64,000 nt of DNA, taken from Henriciella sp. (GTDB lineage Bacteria > Pseudomonadota > Alphaproteobacteria > Caulobacterales > Hyphomonadaceae). Below are positions 26,954-37,365 of the stretch, piece after piece. Where the stretch lies: contig NZ_JAPYRE010000004.1 in NCBI RefSeq assembly GCF_029936995.1, forward strand, positions 124,001 through 188,000. Direction: 5' to 3'. Each line of letters starts with the position of its first letter. The stretch's first letter is position 1. A program made the position numbers and the translations under genes. The notes under the pieces were generated by a model, which had not been told where the DNA came from, ran no database searches, and saw only the letters and a list, made by a program, of their open reading frames with translations.

Positions 26954-29374
26954 CTATGGTGCATCACAGTGCCAGCAGGTTTCATATGCTGTCATGCCAA
27001 TAGGACCGCCGGGAGGAAGGTCGCCTTCAGCAACAGCAGGCGGGCTGGCCGGGGCAGGGGTCTCGAAGAAAGTCTGGATTCTGTCTTTCAGCCAGATGCT
27101 ATGGGCTTCTCCGCGCGCATCAAGGTCGGCCGCGAGAGCCTGCAGGCCAGCAGAGGCCACAGCTTTGACCGCCGTCGTTGTGTCTTCATCTGTCGCCAAC
27201 TCCATCAATGAGAAGGCATAGCGCGCCCGCACGGCTTCTGCGATGGGAGTGGTGCGTTCGGAATTTTGGGCCGACATGACCGCTTTGCGAATGGTGTCCA
27301 GGACCTCCTCGGCACTGGGGTTCCGGCTGTCTCGACGGTGGAACTCAATCAATCGAGCCACGCGTTCGGGTGCGAGCAGCACGTCGAAAGTCAGCCCGGC
27401 GGCGGTGTCAGCTGCAGCCGTCACATCAAAAGCCGGGTTCGCTGTACTCTGGAACAATTCACGCTTGCTATCTGCAAGGGTGTAGTTTGAAACCGAAGGT
27501 GTAAGCAGGGCAAGTACACTGTCTGGTAGATCGAGCGTAGCTGGACTGATCGTCTGTAGGACCGCCTCAAGGGCGGCTCTTTGACGGTCCGGGGCGACTG
27601 TTTCCGCACCGGGCCAGCCATCACCACGCAAACCATAATTGAAGCTCATCCCGCCAATGAGTTTCGCGGCTGCGGCTGTCTGATAGCGGTGATAGAGATA
27701 GATCGGAACGATGACATTGTTAAGATCGGCCACCGGTTGACCTTCCTGAACCCGGTCCCTTCCGAAATTTTCAAGCGCGATGCGGCGCACGACGAGGCTC
27801 TCTTCAAGGGCGGCGACGGGATCAGGTCCGTTATCCCAGATATTGCCAAGCGGATGGCCTGTACTTGCGCTCCGGGCGTCTTCATCAGCTACGTAGATAA
27901 GCCCGTCTGCGCGAGCTTCTTTCACGAGCTCGTTACGTTCCTGCCTGCTCATATCGCCATAAAGCCAGGTCGCGGCGAATTTATCCCAGTCGCCGATGCC
28001 GACGCCATAGACGTGGCTGAAATCGAGCTTGCCATTATTTACGCGAACATCCGGTGCCGGATAGTCCATCACTGACCCCTTGCCATAGGTGCTGGCGGCA
28101 AAATTGTGAGCAAAGCCGAGCGCGTGGCCGATCTCATGGGCCGAGAGCTGACGGATACGGGCAAGGGCTAGCTGAACAGGGTCTTCCGGCTCGCCGGTGC
28201 CTGTGTTTGCTGTGCCGGTTAGACCTTCGAAGATCATCCTGTCCTGTCGCACGCGCAGGGAGCCCAGTATAACGTGTCCTTTCAGCATTTCCCCTGTTCG
28301 CGGATCGGATATACCGCCTCCATAGGACCATCCGCGTGTCTGACGATGAACCCACTGCACCACATTGTAGCGGATATCGAGAGGGTGCGCGTCTTCAGGC
28401 AGGATCTCCACCCGGTAGCCATTCGGATACCCTGCTGACGCGAAGGCGTCGCCCCACCATCTGGCCCCGTCAACAAGGGCCTCCTGTATGGGCTTAGGGG
28501 CACCGGGGTCGATATAGAAAACAATCGGATCGACCGTCTCACCAGACTCGTTCTTTTCAAGCCTGTAACGCCGGGCAAGACGGGTCTCGACAGGTTCGGC
28601 GAGGCCAGCACTGTAGTCATAGTGCACAAGATCGATCACACCGGCCCTTGGGTCAGATGGCAGGGGTGTGTAGCCTTCTTCCGGCAGGCGCGCGAAAGAG
28701 TGATGCTGGGTCAGTGTCACGTCCCGGCCGTTGGCAGTCGTGGTTGAGACCTCGCGTCCTGGATCTGTGCTTGTAAGGGTAAGAAAGACATCGATCTCGA
28801 TATTATCTGGAAACGCCAGAACATTAGACGGATCGACGAAAGTGCGTTCCTCAGAGATTTCAAAACTGCCCTGATCGGCATCATCAAGATGCTGGACAAG
28901 GTTTAGCGTGTCGCTGGTCAGGTAGTCGGTGAGATCAATGGTGATACCGTCATCCTGTGACACGATCTCGGTGCTTGCGACAAAGGATGTGGCGAAACTC
29001 TCCCGCACAGCGCGAGCTTCGAGCGGATTATCAGGATCAGCACGATAGGTCTGGTTTTCGACCTCAAGAATTACGCGGTCTCCCATCTTGCGAAAGATGA
29101 GAATTTCACCGCTGGAACCCCATCCGCGGTCCAGTCCAACCGGGTTCGAGCCAAGCCCGGCTTTCAGACGCACACTATGGATGGCACGCAGGAGGACACC
29201 ATTTTTACCAGGCGTCGGGAGTGTGGCGTGCAGCGTGTTATCGTCTTCGTTGAACGTTAGACTTATGAATGCGTCATCCTTAGCGGACAGGTTTTCCAGC
29301 ACGGCTTCCTGTGCCTGGGCCCGCCCGAATGTGATGCCGAGTGTCAATACCAGAACAACAAAAGCCAGACGCAT
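26954..29374 (-). CDS. secreted zinc-dependent metalloprotease (DUF5117/DUF4953 type)
   Basis: 806-aa exported protease. Start at 29374 follows GGGAGA by five bases and gives a signal peptide (MRLAFVVLVLTLGITFGRAQ). The extended zinc motif HEIGHALGFAH spans residues 413-423 (ligands 413, 417, 423), followed by a Met-turn-like GSVMDYPAPDV. Family hallmarks upstream are the regions of RYRLEKNE and FYIDPGAPKPIQEAL and, downstream, YLYHRYQTAAAAKLIGG. The C-terminus carries a CWHC pair five residues from the end, which I do not recognise from the family. It follows the VWA gene by 108 bases on the same strand, so it may be expressed with that operon. Confidence 0.86.
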   Translation of the reverse strand: MRLAFVVLVLTLGITFGRAQAQEAVLENLSAKDDAFISLTFNEDDNTLHATLPTPGKNGVLLRAIHSVRLKAGLGSNPVGLDRGWGSSGEILIFRKMGDRVILEVENQTYRADPDNPLEARAVRESFATSFVASTEIVSQDDGITIDLTDYLTSDTLNLVQHLDDADQGSFEISEERTFVDPSNVLAFPDNIEIDVFLTLTSTDPGREVSTTTANGRDVTLTQHHSFARLPEEGYTPLPSDPRAGVIDLVHYDYSAGLAEPVETRLARRYRLEKNESGETVDPIVFYIDPGAPKPIQEALVDGARWWGDAFASAGYPNGYRVEILPEDAHPLDIRYNVVQWVHRQTRGWSYGGGISDPRTGEMLKGHVILGSLRVRQDRMIFEGLTGTANTGTGEPEDPVQLALARIRQLSAHEIGHALGFAHNFAASTYGKGSVMDYPAPDVRVNNGKLDFSHVYGVGIGDWDKFAATWLYGDMSRQERNELVKEARADGLIYVADEDARSASTGHPLGNIWDNGPDPVAALEESLVVRRIALENFGRDRVQEGQPVADLNNVIVPIYLYHRYQTAAAAKLIGGMSFNYGLRGDGWPGAETVAPDRQRAALEAVLQTISPATLDLPDSVLALLTPSVSNYTLADSKRELFQSTANPAFDVTAAADTAAGLTFDVLLAPERVARLIEFHRRDSRNPSAEEVLDTIRKAVMSAQNSERTTPIAEAVRARYAFSLMELATDEDTTTAVKAVASAGLQALAADLDARGEAHSIWLKDRIQTFFETPAPASPPAVAEGDLPPGGPIGMTAYETCWHCDAP

Positions 29375-29482
29375 TACAGTCTCCCTCAAACCTTCAAACA
29401 GGTTAGAGGTACCAGTCTGGCGATGTCGAGACTGCAGCAGCAAACGATTTGACGTTATGTTCAATTATTGCCTGTGCCTGTC

Positions 29483-32400
29483 TTATTCAGCAGCAGATAT
29501 TTCAAGAGTTGTTGTCTTGTCGCTGACGACTTCGACCGTGCGGGTCTGACCGCCAGTGAAGACGATATTATAGCGACCGACAGGTAGCTCGATCGGTTCT
29601 CCATCAGTCGTGGCGGTTGCAAGAGTTTCACCGGTACTGTCGATGACCTCGAATTCCGGTCTTACAGCCGTTTCAAGGGCCTTAGTGAGTGAGTCTGCGT
29701 CGTCAGCTTCGAAGTACTTTCCATTCCCGGCTTCTGCCCAGTTGCTGAATGTCTCGTCGAGTTCGGCACCAACGGCAAATCCAACGATATTTACACGAAT
29801 GTCCAGGCCTTCTTCCTTCAGGTCTTTCAGAACGGCTTCCGGGTCGCCATCGCAGGTTTCGTCTCCGTCTGTCAGGAGTACGATGAGGGGTATGCCCGCA
29901 GCCCCTTCGAGGTCCTGTGCCACCAATTGCAGGGATTCCGCGATTGGTGTCTTGGCGAGGTTGCGCGCTTGTATCTCATCAAGTCTGTCGACAAACCCTT
30001 CTTCGCTTAAGGGGGCCAGTGGACGAACCAGACGTGTATCGCAGCTGTCGGGTTCAAGATGGCCGAAGACACGCAGGGCAGCTGGCGTCGCTTCTGGCAG
30101 CCCCGAGGTCACGAGGTCGCGGATGGATGCTTTGGCAGCTGTGATACGTCGCCGCCCATCGGGCAGCCTCTGAAGCATGCTTCCCGAGGCATCAAGTACA
30201 ATCTCAACAGGGTTGAGTTTGAGCGCGGTAGCGCTTTCATCGTCTATGTTTCCGACAAGAGTGACCGCGAGCTTACCGGGGGGAGGTGGAGCTTGGTCAT
30301 AGGCATAGGCGGTTACCTCGAAGGGTTTCGGTCCACGCAGTCGGCCCATAGCTGTTTCGAACAGGTCAACGATCTGGGTCGGGTTGACCACTTCGGAAAA
30401 GCTTCCATCGGAGGCGAGCGTCATCCCACGCATGCGACGCCGCTGGAAGAACAGTGTCTGGCCACTTCCAAGTCCGCCGCCATTTATCTGTCCACCGAAC
30501 AAAAGCGTGCCGGTGTCTCTTAAAAGGTCATATGGACGACGGGTGCGGTAATCGATGGTCGGGTCATCCATATCGGTAATAACAAGCAGGCCGCGCGCAC
30601 CGGGCCGGGTCTCCAGCATGCTGAGTCCGGTCTCAATTGCCGTAGTGGCAGAACTGGAACTGTGCTCTGACACGCTTCTAAGAAGGGTTCGGATCGTTTC
30701 GCGTTCAGTATGCCACTCACCACCAAGCAGGGTTGAGCTGCCAAACGGCAAAAGCCCGATCGCATCGACTTCGGGGTCCACTTCTGCCGAAAGCATGTCC
30801 AGCGAGCGCAGGATAGCCGGCCTGAAGCTGCCAATAGAGCCACTCGTATCCCAGGTAACGAGTAGCGACCTGCGCGGCTCGCTGAACTGTAGGACATGCT
30901 TGCCAGGCTTGGCTTCTATGATGCGCAGGGCATGGCCTTCCGGAATGTCCAGCTCATTGCGTAGGGCTTCTGCCTTTTTCGAGCCGGGAGTGGTCAGTAA
31001 CGTGCCTTCCCCCCCAGCCATAAGTCGAACCTGTGGCAGGATTGTATGCGCCGGGTTGAATGCAAGCACGATCCTGTTCGTTTCTTCCGGAACAGTCACT
31101 TCATACTCTGGGGAGGTTGTGCCACGATCGACTATCCCGAAAACGGGCGCTTCAAGTGTCAGCTTTTCGCCTGAGGCGCCTTGTTCGGTATCTTTCGGCA
31201 GTTCGGGAATTCGCCGGGGCAGGCCATGGCCATAAAAACCCAGGGTCGAAGTATAGCCATTTCCCTGAGCGCGTTCGTAAACGCGTATGCCCTTTGCCAC
31301 CCGAATCTGACGTACGGACTCAAGGTCGGCATCCGGAGCATCGGCCACAAAACGCAGGTAGCGGGCTTCAACTGGATTATCCAGTACGAGCTCTGGTTCA
31401 TCACGCGTTAGTTTGCCGACGTCATCCCACGGCCCAGAAAGCGTGTCGCTGCTGGCCTGCACAAGTAAACCATCCAAGGCAGGGCGGCTTCTGCCATTGG
31501 ACTCAACCGGGCTCCAGTCCAGACGCGTGATTTCCGCACGGCGGTGAAAACGGAATGCGGTCGTGAAGCTCGGGGCAGGGTCATTCCAGCGGCGGAAGAC
31601 AGGGGTTTTGTCGCTGTTTTCCCTGATGATGGAAGTTCCATGCTGGAGGGGAGGAACCCCACCAAGCATCTCGCCGCCACGGCCAAACGCGCCGATTTCG
31701 TAGCCTTCACCATCCGTGGGGTCATAATCAGGGCTGGCGATGACCTTGATCTCACTGAGCGTCAGATCCCCGCCGCCGTAATTGCGCATGCGGAGGCGAA
31801 CACCATCGGTTTGAACGGGCGAGTCAAAAGGCAGGACGATTTCTTCCAGGCCGGTGGCCAGGCTTCCGCGCCATACCTCCTCCCAAGAGCTGCCATTCCG
31901 TGTTTCGACAACAGCGTGAGATGGCGCTGAACCCGGGTAGCGGCGAACCTGGTTAGGATGAGGATAGATAACGAGACCGGTAACGGGTGCGTTCTCGAAA
32001 CCGATAGCGACAACAGGTTCACGTGTGCCGCGCCCGATCCTCGCCTGGAAGTAACTTTTCCGTCCTACCATGCCATCAATCAGGGTGGCGAGGTCCTCGC
32101 GTTCGTCTTCATTCCTTGTCTCTTCCTCCAGCATGAAGCCGCCTGTTGTGGCTGCCGCAATATTCAGGCCGCCAAGCATGCTGTCGGGAATGCCGCGATC
32201 AGACGCTACCGCTTTCGGTGCGCGCCCGGCTTCGACAGGAATTTCGATCTCAGTGGCAGTCCGGCCTGCGCCTGTGACATCTGCGATGATCGAAACTGGC
32301 CGGCGAGCCGGCAGATTTTCTGGCAGGGCACCACTAAATGAGACATCTCTCGTCTCACCGCCGGGAATTTCGATTTCACGTGCATCGGGCCGCAGGTGTG

Positions 32401-34723
32401 TGCCAACCAGGCTTGCACGAATGTCCAGCCGGGCTGTCGCGGGTTCATCGCCATCATTTATGATCTTGATTGTTCCTCCCACAGGCTGTGGAGCAGCCCA
32501 GTGAGCAGCGAGTGGAAGTGTGTCTTCCTGCAACGTCAGCGTGGCCGACAGCTCAGCCGTGCTAGGGTCCGGCGGCGTTTCTCCGGAGGGCCAGACCGTC
32601 AGGTCATAATCGCTTTTACCATCTTCTATCCGAAGAAAGACCGGTGCCTTACCTGGCAGTTTCCCACTTCCGGAGCCGCTACGGTCGTCAGCAACAGACA
32701 GCTCCTGCACCGTATCGTTCGCGCTGTCGACGATTTCCAGCTCGGCCCCGCCAGCTTCACCCGTCACAATGAGGGAGCGACTCGCCCATGTGTCGGGTAG
32801 CCGATAGATGTCATAGGGGCCATAATATCTTGCCCATTCGCCAAAGTCGTCGAAACCGCCCTTGACCCTGCCATCGAGAGGTAAGTCCCCCGCCGTTTCG
32901 GGACTGTTATTTGGTTCACGATCAATGCGGCTGGCGAATTCACCTCTATCTATGGCTTCGAGAGAGAGCGTGTAGGAAGCATTGTCGCCCCAACGCTTGA
33001 TGTTGATCATGGATTCGCCAGCTTCGAAACGACGTTCCATGACATATGTGCTGCCGCCTTCGACATTTGCATCGAAGTCGCCGCCAGTAACAGGATAGAC
33101 TTCGTATTCGACACCTGCGACTTCCCCGACCTCCAGCGTCACTCGCATCGGGGTGGCCGTTTCCGTGGAAATCAGGAAACCGTCTGAACCGTCGCCTGTG
33201 GCCAGAGCACCGGAACGCTTGTCTCCGGGCGACATAGGCGTTGCGGTACGGCGATCATTGTTCGGTTCGAGCTCGCGGTCATTTGATACCTCTCCGAGCC
33301 GGGTTGCTTCGATATAATACCGTCCGTCGCCGTCATTCTCCTTCCCGCGCATGGTGAAAAGGTGGCGTCCAGCTGGCAGGACGAGACTGTCCAGCGTGGC
33401 CTGCCTTCCACTGCTCTCCGAAGTAAGGTTACCATACCGGCCTCCATCATAGGTCAGGTAACCCAGGTTTTCGGAAGCAGTGACATTCACCCGCCAGGTT
33501 GCCTGGTCCTTCGTCTCCAGCATGAAGGAGTCATATTCTGTTCCGAGGAGCCGGCCTTCGGCTTTTCCTGAAGCTGGCAACAGGTGGGCATCAGATCGCG
33601 AGCTATTAGGTTCTCCAAGGGCACGGCTTGCGGGGCCATGCGGCTCGGTAAGGCTCAATTGATAGTCAAGCGGGGTTTTGTCGTCATGGGAGACGGAAAC
33701 CAGCAGCGGCACGCCCGTCTTGGTTTCAAGCGCTTCGAAACCGACCCGGCGGCGTCCATTGCGACACTCGGCTTCTCCTCCTTCGGAACTGACACATAAT
33801 TCCAGTGTGTCGAGTCCGATACCGCGTAGCCTGAGACCGCGGCGTTCGCCGTCTTCGAGTTCCAGAAGGTAGTGATCCTGGTCGCCGCCGTCAGACAGCC
33901 GCCCGCGTATGAAGTCAGTTTCTCCGAAGGGCTGGGCGTTGGCCGAATTGTCATTGGGTTCACGCTCACGCTCAGGTCGGTGTTGGCCTTCAGGCGTGAC
34001 ATTAATCTGCCAGGTAGATTCATCCCTGGCGTCTATGTGCAAGGTGTATGAGCCTGGATCCAGACCGTATGATGAGAGGTCTATGCGTCCCCAGCCGTTT
34101 GTACGGCGGCTGACAATATGCCCTCCTTCAGATCTCCGCAGTACGAGCGTAGTTGAGTTCACGGAGGAACCACTGAATGCGATGTTCCAGAGTTCTTTTG
34201 AGCCCGCCTCATCTATTTCCCATTCAATGGTCGAATCGCCTGAGCCGCCCTGGCTGATTGCGGCTTTCTCGGGTGTCGAAGCCGCTTCTTCGAGGGCGAT
34301 GGAGTAATCCACCGTACCACCAGCTCTGGACAGGCCGATGATATAATCGCCGTCAATGAGGGAAAGAGGAACTTCCACGTTGCCGCCGCCAATGGGCGTA
34401 GACGTAGAAGCGATGCGCTCAGCATCGGTCAGATCCCCTTCATCATTTCGCGTGAGAGCAAAAAGGTCGGCTTGCAGAAACCCTGCGCCCTCAGACGAAA
34501 TCACCATCCGCCCATTATTATCGTTCAGCTGAGGGATGAAGGCATCTTGGTCATTGCCTGCCATGTTGCCTGCAACACATGCACCTGTTGTCAGGGGCAT
34601 AGCATTCGAGGGTTTGTTGTTGGGTTCGGACTCCTTTCTCTCACAGGCAAGAGCGGGAAGCGTGCTCATAAAGGCGGCGGTCAGTGATGCCGCGATGAGG
34701 CGGGACGACATAACCATACTCAT
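29483..34723 (-). CDS. giant secreted protein with PPC-like repeats and two VWA domains
   Basis: 1746-aa exported protein. The start ATG at 34723 overlaps the upstream stop (ATGA), giving a signal peptide (MSMVMSSRLIAASLTAAFMS, cleavage near ALA-C). The N-terminal half carries five pre-peptidase-C-like modules, each opened by an E-P-N motif (ESEPNNKPSN, EREPNDNSAN, GEPNSSRSDA, ELEPNNDRRT, DREPNNSPET). Two discoidin-like beta-sandwich stretches follow (VETRNGSSWEEVW and SPVESNGRSRPALDG regions). Two von Willebrand A domains end the protein: MIDAS DTSGS near residue 1330 and DASGSM near residue 1500, the second with LIVLLTDGDETCDGD. A short terminal beta domain may dock to a surface partner. 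I do not recognise the full architecture. Secreted and adhesive or scaffolding by domain content. Confidence 0.82.
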   Translation of the reverse strand: MSMVMSSRLIAASLTAAFMSTLPALACERKESEPNNKPSNAMPLTTGACVAGNMAGNDQDAFIPQLNDNNGRMVISSEGAGFLQADLFALTRNDEGDLTDAERIASTSTPIGGGNVEVPLSLIDGDYIIGLSRAGGTVDYSIALEEAASTPEKAAISQGGSGDSTIEWEIDEAGSKELWNIAFSGSSVNSTTLVLRRSEGGHIVSRRTNGWGRIDLSSYGLDPGSYTLHIDARDESTWQINVTPEGQHRPEREREPNDNSANAQPFGETDFIRGRLSDGGDQDHYLLELEDGERRGLRLRGIGLDTLELCVSSEGGEAECRNGRRRVGFEALETKTGVPLLVSVSHDDKTPLDYQLSLTEPHGPASRALGEPNSSRSDAHLLPASGKAEGRLLGTEYDSFMLETKDQATWRVNVTASENLGYLTYDGGRYGNLTSESSGRQATLDSLVLPAGRHLFTMRGKENDGDGRYYIEATRLGEVSNDRELEPNNDRRTATPMSPGDKRSGALATGDGSDGFLISTETATPMRVTLEVGEVAGVEYEVYPVTGGDFDANVEGGSTYVMERRFEAGESMINIKRWGDNASYTLSLEAIDRGEFASRIDREPNNSPETAGDLPLDGRVKGGFDDFGEWARYYGPYDIYRLPDTWASRSLIVTGEAGGAELEIVDSANDTVQELSVADDRSGSGSGKLPGKAPVFLRIEDGKSDYDLTVWPSGETPPDPSTAELSATLTLQEDTLPLAAHWAAPQPVGGTIKIINDGDEPATARLDIRASLVGTHLRPDAREIEIPGGETRDVSFSGALPENLPARRPVSIIADVTGAGRTATEIEIPVEAGRAPKAVASDRGIPDSMLGGLNIAAATTGGFMLEEETRNEDEREDLATLIDGMVGRKSYFQARIGRGTREPVVAIGFENAPVTGLVIYPHPNQVRRYPGSAPSHAVVETRNGSSWEEVWRGSLATGLEEIVLPFDSPVQTDGVRLRMRNYGGGDLTLSEIKVIASPDYDPTDGEGYEIGAFGRGGEMLGGVPPLQHGTSIIRENSDKTPVFRRWNDPAPSFTTAFRFHRRAEITRLDWSPVESNGRSRPALDGLLVQASSDTLSGPWDDVGKLTRDEPELVLDNPVEARYLRFVADAPDADLESVRQIRVAKGIRVYERAQGNGYTSTLGFYGHGLPRRIPELPKDTEQGASGEKLTLEAPVFGIVDRGTTSPEYEVTVPEETNRIVLAFNPAHTILPQVRLMAGGEGTLLTTPGSKKAEALRNELDIPEGHALRIIEAKPGKHVLQFSEPRRSLLVTWDTSGSIGSFRPAILRSLDMLSAEVDPEVDAIGLLPFGSSTLLGGEWHTERETIRTLLRSVSEHSSSSATTAIETGLSMLETRPGARGLLVITDMDDPTIDYRTRRPYDLLRDTGTLLFGGQINGGGLGSGQTLFFQRRRMRGMTLASDGSFSEVVNPTQIVDLFETAMGRLRGPKPFEVTAYAYDQAPPPPGKLAVTLVGNIDDESATALKLNPVEIVLDASGSMLQRLPDGRRRITAAKASIRDLVTSGLPEATPAALRVFGHLEPDSCDTRLVRPLAPLSEEGFVDRLDEIQARNLAKTPIAESLQLVAQDLEGAAGIPLIVLLTDGDETCDGDPEAVLKDLKEEGLDIRVNIVGFAVGAELDETFSNWAEAGNGKYFEADDADSLTKALETAVRPEFEVIDSTGETLATATTDGEPIELPVGRYNIVFTGGQTRTVEVVSDKTTTLEISAAE

Positions 34724-37203
34724 TCGTAGCATTTTCCGGAGAGATTGAGTTTCTGGCCGACAATGCCACCCATGAAGGCCGCATTGATCGATATGAAAGC
34801 GACTGCAAAAGCGACGGCTGGATGCCCGACCTTGAGGCTGCCTACCATCCCTGCGCCAGCCGGGCCCATTGGTATTGCACTCGTAACCAGGCAACAGGCC
34901 AGACTGCCGCCTTTCTTGTTGAAGTCGTCACTCATGCATTTCTGGATATCTTCGGCCATCAGGTAGGTAGACATGGTGTTCAGAACCAGGCAGAGCAGAT
35001 TCAGAAACTCTTGGTATTCCGCGCCACGACCCGTATCGAGCATGGCGAGAGTTTCACCTGTTTCCTGGTTCACCCGCCACCACGCGGCATAGGGGACGCC
35101 TTCAGGCAAGCTCTTATGGACCAGGACGGTGAAACCGGATTCCAGGTCTCGCTGGATAGCTTTCCTGCTGACATGAGGCAGGTTAAGGTCTCCGAACTCG
35201 GCAGGAAGTGCTAGTTTTTCTGACTTCTCGTCGTCTAGGGCAGCGAGGGTGACAAGCGGAATCTCTTCCTCATTGGCCTTTTGCAATATGGTTTCAGTGT
35301 CGTAGGTGGTCGTGTTGTCTTCGGCGGGAGTGATGTCGCCTTCCAGGCGGCTCATCCACAACCCCGCACGAAGCCCTTCACGTGGATTCATGCCGCCCGC
35401 ATCTGCCGTAAGAGCAAGTACGGGGCTTGAGATGAGATCGACAACATTGCGCATGCCATATTTTGTGTCCTCTCCGTCAGTTCCGGCCACTGCGCCTTCG
35501 ACACCGATCATACGCACAAGGGGGCGCACAGGCATTAATATGGATGGTTCCTCCATGCCCATTGCTCCGGTATTCAGGCCCAGCCGGGCCAGTGGCCACC
35601 GCAGGCGCCCAAGGTTATCGGATTCGGGAATGCGGCTCTCTGCATAGGCGAGAAGGGTCAACGGCATCGATGGATCGAGATCGGATATAACCTCGGAAAC
35701 CGGAGGTAGTTTTTCAGGCTGAACCATGTCTCGAAAGACGTCATATTCGATGAGGTTCGCAATCCCGCGCGCCTGTTCAACCATCGCGGCAGCAACTCCG
35801 GTGTCCGTTATGCGACCAGTGCGTGCTCCGATAAGATAGGTCCCGGTCAGTCCTGCCGCGATATGTCCGGATGGGCGGGTAGGGATAGAGCCATTACTAT
35901 CAGTGGCATCGTAGAGGATGCGGGTGTCGTGACGATCGGGCAGACCGGGTGCCTGACTTGTAATGTCGAGACGAAGGCTGCGGATGGCGAGAACGTCTGT
36001 ATTCTCGTCTCCACTCAGCGCGGCAATTGCGCTTTCACCCCTGTCAGAAACGGTCGCAAAGAGATCTGCCATGCCATAGGCCTGCGCGCCCAGGGCCTCA
36101 GGAGGAACGACCGTTCCGCTCAGGGTGAAAGGATCATGGGCGCGTTGGCCATTAAGTCCCACTAGCATGAACTGTGCTTGTTCCATGGCAGCGGTGATGT
36201 CGGCTTGTGGATTGGAGGCCAGCGTGTCGGGAATGATGGAAAGCGTCACCGGATTGCGCGCCAGTTCAGGGCCGGGAACTTCCTCAAGTTCAGCGAGCTT
36301 CAGCGTCTTCGTCTCGCCATCACCTTCCTTGATTTCCATATACAGTCTGATGGTGATGCGCTGAACTGCGCTGTCGGGCAGGGCATTGTAATAGGCATCC
36401 TCGACCCCTTCGAGAGAGGGCGGAGCTTCTCCTCCCGGCCATGCAGGGTGTGCATTTGACCATGCCCCGGCAGGTTCATCACGATACTGGACCCACCAGT
36501 AATCCTGCGCAGCTTTTATGATCCATTGCGGAAGGTCCGACTCTTCAGGTGGTGCGGCTGTTCCTAAAGCGGCTAGAAGCTGTTCCTGCTGTTCGTCCAG
36601 TTCTGCCTTCAGTGACTCGTTATCTTCTGTGGTACGCGTACCGGGCAGGTCTTCGAAGCTGACTTGTTCTTCAGAAAAGGTCTCTTTGAGTTCCTTGATT
36701 GCCTCATCCGTAAAGGCGGGTTGGCCTGAAGAGGGGCGTGACAGGGTTTTTACGAGTGCTTTGCCATCTTCTGCACTGATTTGTCCTTTCACGAGACGTG
36801 CTTCCAAGCCTGCCCTATTCAGCATTGTCGCGAGAAGGACAGCTTGGTCTATCGCATTGCCGCTCAGTGATGACAGTGTGCCATCTGCCGCGCGAAGGCT
36901 GCCAGAATAAGGCAGGTAGCTTATTGAGTCTGTCACATCGGCAATGATTGAGTCTGGATCATTGCCGAGGGACCTTGCCCGGGCCAGCGGGTCAGTATGT
37001 TCGCGCTGGAGTCGGGCTTCCAGCTTGTCCAAATTACTCAGCCCACGCTCAATGTTGGCGAAGCGGGAGTAGACCTGGTCAAGATTTCCTTCTGATGGCA
37101 CATCTGCATAGGCTGGCGCAGGCCAGATGCAAAGGCCAACAATCGCCAGTGCCTGCAAACAGGTTGTCAGCGCCGACATAAATCGCGTCGCAAGGTGAGA
37201 CAT
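34720..37203 (-). CDS. secreted transglutaminase-like protein, partner of the VWA protein
   Basis: 827-aa exported protein with signal peptide (about residues 1-33, ending PAYAD). Residues about 110-150 (LSGNAIDQAVLLATMLNRAG and LEARLVKGQIS) follow the pattern around the active-site region of transglutaminase-like folds (GxxxDxxxLLxxLLRxxGxxAR), but a catalytic Cys is not at the usual place: Asn/Asp occupy it, so it may be a non-catalytic relative. The middle has several beta-rich segments; the C-terminus has a cluster of cysteines (LACC) and one or two hydrophobic stretches (AVAFAVAFISINAAFMGGIV) that may anchor it. An AGGAGGGG ribosome site precedes the ATG. Its stop overlaps the start of the giant VWA protein, so the two are almost certainly co-produced. 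Function unknown. Confidence 0.72.
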   Translation of the reverse strand: MSHLATRFMSALTTCLQALAIVGLCIWPAPAYADVPSEGNLDQVYSRFANIERGLSNLDKLEARLQREHTDPLARARSLGNDPDSIIADVTDSISYLPYSGSLRAADGTLSSLSGNAIDQAVLLATMLNRAGLEARLVKGQISAEDGKALVKTLSRPSSGQPAFTDEAIKELKETFSEEQVSFEDLPGTRTTEDNESLKAELDEQQEQLLAALGTAAPPEESDLPQWIIKAAQDYWWVQYRDEPAGAWSNAHPAWPGGEAPPSLEGVEDAYYNALPDSAVQRITIRLYMEIKEGDGETKTLKLAELEEVPGPELARNPVTLSIIPDTLASNPQADITAAMEQAQFMLVGLNGQRAHDPFTLSGTVVPPEALGAQAYGMADLFATVSDRGESAIAALSGDENTDVLAIRSLRLDITSQAPGLPDRHDTRILYDATDSNGSIPTRPSGHIAAGLTGTYLIGARTGRITDTGVAAAMVEQARGIANLIEYDVFRDMVQPEKLPPVSEVISDLDPSMPLTLLAYAESRIPESDNLGRLRWPLARLGLNTGAMGMEEPSILMPVRPLVRMIGVEGAVAGTDGEDTKYGMRNVVDLISSPVLALTADAGGMNPREGLRAGLWMSRLEGDITPAEDNTTTYDTETILQKANEEEIPLVTLAALDDEKSEKLALPAEFGDLNLPHVSRKAIQRDLESGFTVLVHKSLPEGVPYAAWWRVNQETGETLAMLDTGRGAEYQEFLNLLCLVLNTMSTYLMAEDIQKCMSDDFNKKGGSLACCLVTSAIPMGPAGAGMVGSLKVGHPAVAFAVAFISINAAFMGGIVGQKLNLSGKCYE

Positions 37204-37365
37204 GTCCCCCGTCCCCTCCTATTTGTTGCTGACCAGTCCCCAGTGCGGCCAACATGACAAGCCTGTCAGGTCGGCAACCCTTGAGTCAACGCCGGCACCT
37301 AAAAAGGGGGAGGGGCTTGCGGTCGATTTATTTGCGTGAACTATGCTGCGCCTTGCAGAAACTAG

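Noticed and set aside
34724-34894. 57-codon extension of the giant VWA protein
   Set aside because: Runs in another frame through the transglutaminase-like gene; the ATGA overlap start gives a proper signal peptide.
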